From positions 25,107,707 through 25,171,706 of the forward strand of contig NC_086354.1 in NCBI RefSeq assembly GCF_036324505.1: a stretch of DNA of 64,000 nucleotides, read 5' to 3'. The notes below the pieces were generated by a model, which did no database searches, had not been told where the DNA came from, and worked only from the letters and a program-made list of their open reading frames with translations. Made by a program: the position numbers and the translations under genes. Below, piece by piece: positions 36,960-61,340 of the stretch (positions are counted from its first letter, which is position 1; every line of letters begins with the position of its first letter). The stretch comes from Eleginops maclovinus (lineage: Eukaryota > Chordata > Actinopteri > Perciformes > Eleginopidae).

Positions 36960-37315
36960 GTTTCTGTTTGTCTGTGTGTCGTTGTTCTGTGTGTTCTGTG
37001 TGTCGTTGTGTGTTCTGTGTGTCGTTGTGTGTCGTTCTGTGTGTCGTTGTGTGTTCTGTGTGTCGTTGTGTGTTCTGTGTGTTCTGTGTGTCGTTGTGTG
37101 TTCTGTGTGTAGTTGTGTGTTTTGTGTGTTCTGTGTGTCGTTGTGTGTTCTGTGTGGTTGTGTGTTTTTGTGTGTTCTGTGTGTCGTTGTGTGTTTTGTG
37201 TGTTCTGTGTGTTGTTGTGTGTTCTGTGTGTTCTGTGTGTCGTTGTGTGTTTTGTGTGTTCTGTGTGTTGTTGTGTGTTCTGTGTGTTCTGTGTCGTTGT
37301 GTGTTTTTGTGTCTG
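36960..37315. repeat. GTGTGTTCTGTGTGTCGTT minisatellite-like block
   Basis: Irregular tandem units of about 18-28 bp made of TGTGTGTTCT and GTGTGTCGTTGTG. They give Cys/Val/Phe frames on plus and Thr/His frames on minus. The degenerate tail, with GTGTCTTTGTAGT-like motifs, continues to about 37850. Confidence 0.9.
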
Positions 37316-37849
37316 TTTTTCCCGTTTATCTACGGTTTTTTGTACCTTTGTAGTCATTTTGCATCTTTGTTGGTCAACATGTGTCTCACTGTGGTAGTTT
37401 TTGTGTCTCCTTTATGTTTAAGTGTATTTGTGTGTAGTTGTGTGTCTGTGTAGTTGTGTGTCTGCGATGGATCATTTTGTATCTTTTATGTCACTCTTTG
37501 GTCATTCTTTCACTTGTAGTCTCTTTTTGAACCGTTGTAGTTTTTCTTAAACCTTTTGGTCAACATGTGTCTCACTGTGGCTGGTTTTGTGTCTCCTTTG
37601 TTGTGTTAGTGTGTCTTTCTAGTGTTGTCCCTCTGTTGGATCCTCTGGTCTTGTTTTTGCTCATTCTTTGTGTCTTTGTAGTGGGTTTAGCTCTTTCTGT
37701 TGTCTTGTCTTGCAGGTCGTCTCAGGTCATTGGGGGTCTCGTTTGTTTTTCTTGCTCTAAGATGGTGTGTGTCTTCAGAGTCAAATGGCGTTTTTATTGT
37801 ACTTTTGTGTGTCTTTGTAAAGTTGTTGTGTCTCTCTTGTCCTGAGGGT

Positions 37850-38570
37850 CGCTGATGTCAGTGAGGCCCATTCATTAATCCACGATAAATGGAGGGTAAA
37901 AGACTTAAAGATATCACAGTTTCCACAGCACACCTGTTTATAGCCCAGTTTCAGCCTTACAGGTGCTCTGATGTTGGTTTCACTCACCACCCAATATGAG
38001 GTCAGACCTGGACTTCCTTATTTGGACATAAAGATGTTTATTATCCATCCACTTCCTGCTGCAGACTTCTCCTCTTCTCAGTGCTCAAATAGAGAGATAC
38101 CTATGAGAGTCTATGTTTTCTTTTAGCTCTTTTGAATCTCAGTAGCTTTATTTACCTACTTATGTATGACTGACTAACACTGCTCCAACAAGTCTTTACA
38201 GCAACCACTTTAAGCATAAACTAACCCCTTTGCAGTTTCACATCAGAATGCATTTGTTCTGCCAGGTTTGTTTCTTCATGTTTCTGTGTGAAAAGCAGAA
38301 CTGTGTTTCTGCAGGTGATCTGAGTCGTGGCTGAAGACTTCATCACCATCCTCATAATCAATACTGAGCGGGAGGCGGGGGGAACTACAGGGAGCGGCAC
38401 CTTTATGGCCCCCAGAGAGGGTAAAGTACTAGGTTAGAGATACAGACGTCACATTAACAGCAGGAGAACAGACTGACTTCGCCCTCTCCGGCTTTACCAC
38501 CAAACCAAGGCCCTGCCACTGTTGAAGGCTTTTCTTGAGATTACTCTTTGGATTTCTCTTCTTTGCCACG
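37850..38570 (+). other. Upstream region of the claudin gene
   Basis: Non-coding. The immediate 5' flank is more GC-rich (38350-38520). No promoter motif was assigned with confidence. Confidence 0.3.
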
Positions 38571-44456
<5,886 letters not shown>

Positions 44457-44808
44457 TGATGTTTCTATAAAGTGCGTACTTCTTTCATGTTGATGAAACA
44501 TTATTCACAGTACTAAAAAGAATCTGAAGACTCATCAGGGTCGGATATCTCTGTATTTTTCTCTACTGAAAATGAAATCCTGTTGCAGGTAATGTCGAAT
44601 CAATGATGGCAATTATTATTTATGAATACGATTTAGTAATTCATCATCATCATCATTAGTAATAATACTATTGTAATTATTGTCCTTATTCTTACTACCA
44701 GGCAATTCAAATCCTTTACAGAAATGAAAGACATTAAGAGCATTAAGGAATAGTGCAGCAGAAACACATTTTAAAACGAGTCATTAAAAAGCAAAGAGAG
44801 TCACATAT

Positions 44809-45651
44809 ATGACATACATGAAGAAGAGTTACAGTGCAGTGCTCGATAGAAATAGTTCAATTAAAAGCGGCAAAAGTAAAAGCAAGAGGATCAACTCTGG
44901 ATCTCCCTCAGTTTACAAACTGCCTCTGACAGAAGAAGACATGGAGGTGGATGGATGCCGGAGGTACAGCTTTGGCTCAGAAAGCACGAGGCAAAATCGC
45001 ACAATATTGCTTATTGGAGCACCAGGATCTGGAATGTCCACTCTGATCAATGGACTCATCAACTACATAGTTGGTGTAGAGTGGGAGGACAATTTCAGAT
45101 TCAAGTTAGTTGATGAGGATCAGTCGAGATCTCAAGCTGAAAGCCAGACCTCTGAAGTCACTGTGTACAAAATCAACCACCAAGAGGGCTTTAAAATCCC
45201 TTTCTCTCTGACCGTCGTTGATACTCAAGGCTTTGGAAATACAAGAGGAATAGGAAGAGACAACGAGATCACAGAACAAATCAGGAGGCTTTTCACTTCT
45301 ATGAATGGAGTCAGTGAGATTGATTCTGTGTGTTTTGTCACTCAAGCTTCTCTTGCGTGACTAACAGCCACACAACGATATGTGTTTGATTCTGTGCTCT
45401 CCATCTTTGGCAAAGATGTGGCAGAGAATATTCAGATGCTGGTCACCTTTGCAGATGGCAAACAGCCCCCTGTTCTTGAGGCAATAAACAACTCTAGGGT
45501 TCCATGTCCCAAAAATAACCTAGGGTTTCCAGTTCACTTTAAATTCAACAACCCAGCGTTGTTTGCAGATTACAGAAGCAGCCGTGAACGGGCCAGTAAT
45601 GAGGATTCTGAGGAGAATGATGATGACTTTGACGAAATTGAGCTGAGATAA
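44809..45651 (+). pseudogene. Truncated fish P-loop GTPase (AIG1/septin-like G domain), TGA-interrupted
   Basis: A single intronless frame of 280 codons has a TGA at 45358-45360 and continues in the same frame to TAA at 45649-45651. Residues 66-77 form the P-loop region ILLIGAPGSGMS; the invariant Walker-A Lys is replaced by Met75. The switch-type motif reads VVDTQGFGNTRG instead of the usual DTPGFG. A GTPase C-part follows (YVFDSVLSIFGKDVAENIQ, LVTFADGKQPP, FKFNNPALF) and ends in an acidic tail. The family is a poorly characterised teleost P-loop NTPase expansion related to GIMAP/septin-like GTPases. Two active-site changes, the internal stop and the missing C-terminal half argue for a dead copy, possibly a retrocopy because it lacks introns. 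Selenocysteine use at the TGA was considered and is unlikely. Confidence 0.75.
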
Positions 45652-46290
45652 TAACATATTTGTTTGGATGTCTTGTTCTCTTTCAGTTTCCTCAGCTATA
45701 CTTTTTATTCTTTAGCTCCTCACTACCCTACCGGGGTACTTAAGGGGGTTGCATGTGTTACGTAGAAAGATTTGGGACTGCACTTTAATTCCACACATTC
45801 TGAAATCATGTCCATAATCCTGGAGTCCCGCCCCTAGAATTATCAAAGCTTATTATAGGCTCAAGCGTCTCAATAACAGCTTGAGTGAGTTAATTAAGAT
45901 GTTGAAACTGCTAGAAGTGAGTCTCAATATTATTTTTGTTCACAGTAAGTGCAAATGTCCAGCTTAAATGCATTTGTATTAAGTTGTTCTACAGGTGATT
46001 TTCAGCTAAGGAGCAGTTGGGTTGAATACAAAGGGATTAACAAGGACAAATACAGATGAATCGCAGATGAGTGGGGGTCCTTATAGAGCGAGGTAGCATC
46101 AGGCCTGTCTCTTAATGACATTACTGGCAAATGTATCTAACCAACCTGTTCTGAAAGTACGGCAATTCATTAAATGTAAATTAAAGAGGCGCATTTATTT
46201 TATTACATGTGTTTTTAAGGATTTAGAACTTTAAATAAAAGAAGCTCAAAGTGCCGCCCAACTCAGGAGACCAGCCATGTAGTTTCTGCA
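45652..46290. other. Intergenic between the GTPase relic and sag
   Basis: No exon-like frames and no strong repeats. A (TG)15 run follows at 46299-46328. Confidence 0.4.
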
Positions 46291-46295
46291 CATGC

Positions 46296-46328
<33 letters not shown>

Positions 46329-46334
46329 CTGCTG

Positions 46335-46918
46335 TAATCTCCTGTGTAATAATGATGATTAATCCGTGTGTGTTTACCTGCTGACCGACAGAAAGGAGGA
46401 TTAATCTATCTATAGATCTCCTCACGTCAACCTTCAGTCTCCGTCTTCCTGTCTGTAATAAATATGAATATAATAAATCCAGATATGATAAGACTGTTTT
46501 TAGGATAAGACATGATAAAGTAAAAATACCTTTTTCAAATAAGGTCCCAAGGTGTTAGAAGACAGACAAAAACAGCAGCAAATCCAAAAGATACGCCACC
46601 ACAGTTTAGGATGGATCCAGAACACACCCTCAAGAAAAACAAAATCCACTCCATGTGCATATTTGTTTTTTCTATATTGTTTGCTTTGTTTATTTTGCAG
46701 TGTTCTCCTTTGTTATTTAACATTTCTGGGTACAAGTTATCTTTAATCACGTCAGGCCATTTGTGAGAGGGGTTAGTGACACCTGTAAAGGTGAGAATGT
46801 CAACGTTTCTTTAGGGCCATACAATGCAGTCAGGAGCTGGCCTGACGTGCCTTAGTCATAAATGTAATTTAGTTGAGTGTTTTCCATCTCCACCTCTCTA
46901 ATCTGCCTCTGTGCTGAC
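46335..46918 (+). promoter_or_regulatory. Cluster of CRX/OTX-type (TAATCY) sites and an NRL-like half site upstream of sag
   Basis: TAATCT at 46335-46340, TAATCC at 46360-46365, TAATCT at 46402-46407 and 46899-46904, then TGCTGAC (MARE half site) at 46912-46918. CRX with NRL is the established combination for rod-specific genes including arrestin. The motifs are short and were found by eye; occupancy is inferred. Confidence 0.35.
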
Positions 46919-46989
46919 TGAGAGGAAAACAGGCTTCAATGTGTGTCTGTGACTTGAGGAGGCGGGTCTCACCTCACAGCCAGGTCTCC

Positions 46990-47081
46990 TGATTGGCGGA
47001 AGAGGGGTGATTGACAGCTGGTGTTTACATATAGACCCCTGCTGATCCAGCAACACTCACCTTGCTCTGCTACAACTCAGG
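46990..47081 (+). promoter_or_regulatory. Candidate sag core promoter and 5'UTR exon 1
   Basis: An inverted CCAAT motif (TGATTGGCGG, about 46990) and a TATA-like TTTACATATAGACC (about 47024) precede a short segment ending in a strong donor, ACAACTCAG|GTGAGTCTC (47081/47082). This fits a non-coding first exon joined to the acceptor TTTTCCTCAG before 48643. Confidence 0.45.
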
Positions 47082-48677
47082 TGAGTCTCTCTAATTACAA
47101 TAAAACTATTTGACATATTTTGAGTTTATAAGTCCTGAACATTTGAGATGAGAATGTACAAAGAATTCTTTTGTCTTGATTTATTTTTTACAGTGAATAT
47201 AATCGCTATAGTGACTGAAAACGGTGAAGAGTAATTATTAAAATAAGTATTTATCCACGCTGAGGATCTAAGCGCTCATTTGCTATGATAAACACAAAGA
47301 CATGTATGTTGTCAACATAATAACAACAATAATAACAGCACGTTTACCCTCAACACGCCTTCACATTATATGCATCACTATTTATCATGCCTGAATGTGT
47401 TGGCTGAGGTGCTTGTTATTGTCTTGGACTTTGAATAACAACCTTTAATATTGTGTTCATGATCTGATGTTTGTTAACGACGTCCCACTGGGATCACTGG
47501 CAATCCTGGGAGATTTACTGATGAACTTTCTAGAATAAACACGGAATGTGAAAGCACTGATCAGAAGATTAGTTCTGGACTTGTAAAATATTTCCAGCTG
47601 CACTATTCACTTTGTTTCTGTTTGTCCTGAGTATATTGTGTGTTGCAATGGAAGGCCTACGCTGCATCTAGTGAGCCCAATAAAGCTCGGAATAAAACTC
47701 TAATTCAGAAAATACTTTTACATATCCTGAGAAAATAATTCAAACTCCGTAGGGACGTTTGTGTTAGCAGTTTGAAAATGAGACGTGCAGTTTCCATCGA
47801 ACTATGGATGATTGTGTATTACATTACACTTGGTGCATGTATTCTGGAAAGTGGTGGAAGAATAATGCAGATATGTATCTGTTAAAACTCAGTTACAAGT
47901 TAAAGTCCTTCTGTCTGGATCCGTCTGTGTTGTATTTCTGTCACGGTTGGAGAGCAGAGTACGTAGGACCCAAATGCAGAACACAGTTTATATCGGAGTC
48001 CTTGAATAAAGGTCCAAACATCATCCAGGATCTGACAACAACTGAACTCAAACCGAACTTAAATACCAGCAGGACTAATCACAAAGACAAGACACAGGTG
48101 GGCAGGGAGGAACACCACTGAGCGCCAGGTGAACACAATCAGTAATCCAACAGGAGGGACACAGGAAGCAACCATAGACAAAGACGGGGTCAACACCTTT
48201 TCAAAATAAGACAGGAACACGGACAGACTCCAAAATAAAGCTCGGACAGATTGGGATTCCTGCAAAAACATGTTAAATATAACAGCAGGAGAGAGACTTG
48301 TATCGAAGAGTGAATACAGTCTAATATAAATGTAAATAATCGTAGGACAAATATCGTGGCAAGTTGGATTTTCTCATGCAGAATTCATACATTCAGAAGT
48401 TTAACAATGAAGACTAATTCTGGTTTTCAATGATCTTAAATCGTGTGGAATGACTGCTGATTGTGGGGGTGTCTCCATCTGATACCAAACCACTCTGGCG
48501 TGTAGTTTAAAGTACGTTATGGTCAACCTCCTGACTTTATCTCAGTCCTTTTGCTGCATTGCTCCAGGCCTGTGACTAAATGACTGAATATGTACCTTTT
48601 TAATAAAGACTGACTACATGCTTGTCTCCTTCTTTTCCTCAGGCATCACTCACCCTCCGCCCTCCATCAGCTCCAAC

Positions 48678-57223
<8,546 letters not shown>

Positions 57224-57429
57224 AGAGACGGAGCTGGCTGAAACAAAAACAGCCGCCCCTCAGAGTTTTAGCCGGAACAAGTCAAGGTTTTATTCAAGGA
57301 CCATTTCTCTGATTTTGCATTCTCAGTCACTCAGCGGTACGAAGAGGATAACAGTCAGAAACCTCTGTTTTAAAGGTTATGACAACAGCTTCTGGAAAAG
57401 GCAGAATTCAGAGATTTTCTGAAAATAAA
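57224..57429 (+). terminator. sag 3'UTR with poly(A) signal
   Basis: AATAAA at 57424-57429 gives a 3'UTR of about 220 nt. Just downstream, 57440-57480 has CAGAATTCTGACTTTTTCTC, similar to motifs near 7750 and to the palindrome at 3424. Confidence 0.6.
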
Positions 57430-57727
57430 ATATTGCAGATTTCTTTCAGAATATTTTTCAGAATTCTGACTTTTTCTCAGATTAAAGAACTCTTTTAAAC
57501 TTTTCATCACATCCCAACATGTTTCCTCATGTGGCCCTAATCCTCTTCCGTACCCTTGGGTCGAAAAGCCTCAAAACAGCAGAAATGACCATATAAGGAG
57601 ATGTCTACACGTGTAAACACATAGGAACATATTGATGTACATTTAATACCAGAGCCATTCAAAGAGGCTTTATCTGATCTGATCTGCAAAACCACTGATG
57701 TGGTCTTTAAGTTATACATCTTTGGGA

Positions 57728-58022
57728 TGTATTAGTACTTCTGTTGTGGTGTATTAGTACTTCTGTTGTGGTGTATTAGTACTTCTGTTGTGGTGTATTA
57801 GTACTTCTGTTGTGGTGTATTAGTACTTCTGTTGTGATGTATTAGTACTTCTGTTGTGATGTATTAGTACTTCTGTTGTGATGTATTAGTACTTCTGTTG
57901 TGATGTATTAGTACTTCTGTTGTGGTGTATTAGTACTTCTGTTGTGGTGTATTAGTACTTCTGTTGTGGTGTATTAGTACTTCTGTTGTGGTGTATTAGT
58001 ACTTCTGTTGTGGTGTATTAGT
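57728..58022. repeat. 22-bp minisatellite, about 13 units
   Basis: Unit GTATTAGTACTTCTGTTGTG plus GT or AT; a middle block carries the GATGTATT variant. It lies 500 bp downstream of sag. Confidence 0.95.
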
Positions 58023-58329
58023 GATGCAGTTACAGAAGAGATGCTGAAGGCTAGCAACAAGTAGGTGTTGTTGAATTGTGTTACTTTATGACTTGAAGTA
58101 ACACAATTCATAAAAATAAAGTGTAATAAAAGAAAGTCAAATGAAACTGGTTTTCCTCTGATTTAAAGAAGCCTGATTCTGCTCTCTGCGGCGCTCCCTC
58201 TGCTGTAGGGTGTTCCATTTTTAGAGGCTCTGTAGTTTCCTGCTGGTCTTATATCAGTATTATTAAACCAGCAGGAGGAAACGATGCATGTGTCGGATTA
58301 ATCCACAGTGGGCGCTGAGTATTTATGGA

Positions 58330-58812
58330 CAGTGTGTGTGACTCAGTATAATCTACAGTGTGTGTGACTCAGTATAATCTACAGTGTGTGTGACTCAGTA
58401 TAATCTACAGTGTGTGTGACTCAGTATAATCTACAGTGTGTGTGACTCAGTATAATCTACAGTGTGTGTGACTCAGTATAATCTACAGTGTGTGTGACTC
58501 AGTATAATCTACAGTGTGTGTGACTCAGTATAATCTACAGTGTGTGTGACTCAGTATAATCTACAGTGTGTGTGACTCAGTATAATCTACAGTGTGTGTG
58601 ACTCAGTATAATCTACAGTGTGTGTGACTCAGTATAATCTACAGTGTGTGTGACTCAGTATAATCTACAGTGTGTGTGTGACTCAGTATAATCTACAGTG
58701 TGTGTGACTCAGTATAATCTACAGTGTGTGTGTGACTCAGTATAATCTACAGTGTGTGTGACTCAGTATAATCTACAGTGTGTGTGACTCAGTATAATCT
58801 ACAGTGTGTGCA
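58330..58812. repeat. 26-bp minisatellite, about 18 units
   Basis: Units contain CAGTGTGTGTGACTCAGTAT plus AATCTA. The period is 26 bp, and two units carry an extra TG. Confidence 0.95.
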
Positions 58813-60650
58813 GACTTTGATAGTGGTTTGGAAATATATTTAAATGCAGACAAATCATCCGATTTGAACTTCAGTTTTGGAAAGACGAAAACATGCCTCA
58901 GGAGAAAGTAAACTTTTAATTTCAGACAAAAACTTCAATGCACATATCACAGCCTCTCACACAGCTCTCCGTTATCGCTCAGCACGCCTCAGTCAGCGCT
59001 CCGGGAGAGGTTTCATTTATTTGTACTTCTGTGTCGCCCTATTACCAAAAGGTCCAGAAATCAAAGGCATAATATAACCCCTTGTTACCTTGCTCAATAT
59101 CTGTTATCTAAAATAATGAGAGACATATCAATCTTCTGAGTAACAAACGAGTTCCTCATGATGTTTGTTTTATTAAGCAGCATTCGTTTGAGCCCACCCT
59201 TAAACTTGATGACTTTATTTGGTTGACAAACAAACCAAAATACAAAGTAGGTCCTGTTGTCTGTACCTGTAGCTCCACCGTCTCCTTTCCCTCCCAGCGT
59301 CTTCCCTCTCTCTGATTTTACTTTTGCACGGTGCTGATTCACATATTTACATTTTCAATAGACGACCTTTTCCCTTTACGATCCCTCTCTCTCTCTCTGG
59401 CAGATTTATTTTCAGTACAAATGACTTCTTATTCTAAACCAAAATATTCTGGAGGTTGAATTTAAAAACGTAGCTTTGACAAAAGAAGTGCAACAATTTA
59501 AAGGTTGTGTTTTCACTGGGGATCTCACACCGTGCTATTCATTGTTATGGCTAGCTTATCTATAAACCCAGCCAGCTAACTGAGTCAGCTCAATGGTGGC
59601 TGAGGTTTAAATATTGTGTAATTCAGATGTGTATTGGACCAATTTCCTGCCAGGATTAGCTGCAGTTAGCTTGCTCAAGCAGGTTTTAGGGACAAAGGTC
59701 TGCACCCCGCATCAGATCCGACTTCACTTTGGCTTTCACGTATCGAGTCTAGATACAACCGATCCATTTTGACTGCCAAGGAAAAGAGAGGTGCAGGAAT
59801 GAGTCCTAAAACACGGAGATGAGAATGTTTTTTTGTCTTTGGTGAGAAGCCTGAAATAAGGTCTGTGATTAAAACGAGAAACTGAAGAGATTCAACAAAG
59901 CTTTCTGCCTCTTCCAAATAACAATTCCCTCAAAGAAGATCCGGCCTGGCCTGTTTTAAAGAGTGTCCTAACCCTCTTTGTGCTGTAATAGAAAAAAAGA
60001 AAGACAAATCAGCCAAAACTACAACGATCCAGGATGCGACGAATCTGAATATTTAGACTTGGTTTTATCTTTCCATGGTCACTGAATGAAGGAACGCTGC
60101 GATGTCGAACTCGTCTCTGTTGCCTTTGTCTGAAAGAAAATGACTACGCTGTTGCAGGACTTGGGATCCATGTGGACGCTTTGCTTGCAATTTAAAACAA
60201 TTAACTTTGATCAAACTTTATGCATCCTCCACATTTCAAAAGGGGAAGTGTTAAGGGTCTAAAACTAAACTGCAGCAAGCTGAACTCCGGGATTACAAAA
60301 CATTTACTGTGAGGATTCGTAGTGCTTTAAAAAATTTAGCGTGAGATCCTTCTGAACCTCTGCAGCGCAGCGCTCTAACCATTCCTTAAAGTTATTACAC
60401 AATGAAAATCAGTCGTGCATTTTGCTATTTCACTGAGTGTTGAATCATGAGACTGAATTTATCTCCACTTTTAAAGGAGGGGTATTTCCCTTAATGAGTC
60501 GCATTTAAATAAAAACCATTATTCTTTTGTTTCCATCAATTTGCTTTGGTTTTCCAAGACTCCATCACAACACTGTCTGTTAGGAGTTCAATAAACCAGG
60601 ATGCAAAGAGAGGAAAGAAAATATAGATATCCCCTGACACACTGACTTTA
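58813..60650. other. Intergenic, nothing recognised
   Basis: No exon-like frames. Open frames at 58877, 59094 and 59675 are short and without recognisable similarity. Confidence 0.4.
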
Positions 60651-60656
60651 ATTAAA

Positions 60657-60732
60657 CTGCATTAGGTTGGTTGAAAGCAATAATTTAAGTAGGTTCAACT
60701 TAATATTATTGCTTTCACCCAACCTAATGCAG
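60657..60732. repeat. Foldback/hairpin element, 28-bp arms
   Basis: CTGCATTAGGTTGGTTGAAA..GCAATAAT is mirrored by ATTATTGCTTTCACCCAACC..TAATGCAG with one mismatch and a loop of about 20 nt. It could be a tiny MITE or an RNA hairpin. Confidence 0.85.
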
Positions 60733-61340
60733 TGATGTGAAATGTACCACAGGGACTGTCGTTTACCATTTGATGTCTCGGGCTACGAGGTGGCCGTCCA
60801 TATGGGACCTGGTCCGGGTGATGGCTAGGGTTGGGGTGAGGTTAAGGGGCTGATTACCCTGGGAATGTCGTTTAGAAATTGTAATGGTTAAGTTAAGTTA
60901 GTCCAGCTGCTGAGATGTCTCACCTGGAAACCCAAAAGGTCAGCCTTGAAGTAACGCTCAGAGGAAACGTCCAGGGATGTGAATGTGAAGTGGATATAAT
61001 TTGATAACAGCCATCTCATTGGCTACCTTGCCGCCGCCGGGTCTTTACCTCCTACCTGACTCAACGACCCTGATTCAGCCCAAAAAATAAAGCAACCGAA
61101 AATCATCTGAATGTGACCCTCAGTTAGCATCGCATTAGAAGTCTTACCGAATGATTGTGTTGTCATTAAACCTGTAGATCTGAAAGTCCTGTACCCCCCG
61201 CTATGCGATTTCCCATCCCTACTGCGGTGTCAGACGATAAAACTGTTTTACTTTAGTGGATAATGTGACAGAATACCCCTCCTTTAAAACATGCAGTTGT
61301 TTTGATTGGCTGGGGGCTTTATCTACCCGCCACTGACTGA
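60733..61340. other. 3' flank of the collagen/C1q gene
   Basis: Non-coding. The AAACCTGTAGATCTGAAAGT stretch at 61168 recurs at about 62619, so a short dispersed repeat is present. Confidence 0.35.

Noticed and set aside
45358..45360. TGA as selenocysteine codon in the GTPase-like gene
   Set aside because: No known selenoprotein in this family, no SECIS-like hairpin noticed downstream, and other inactivating changes (P-loop Lys to Met) are present.
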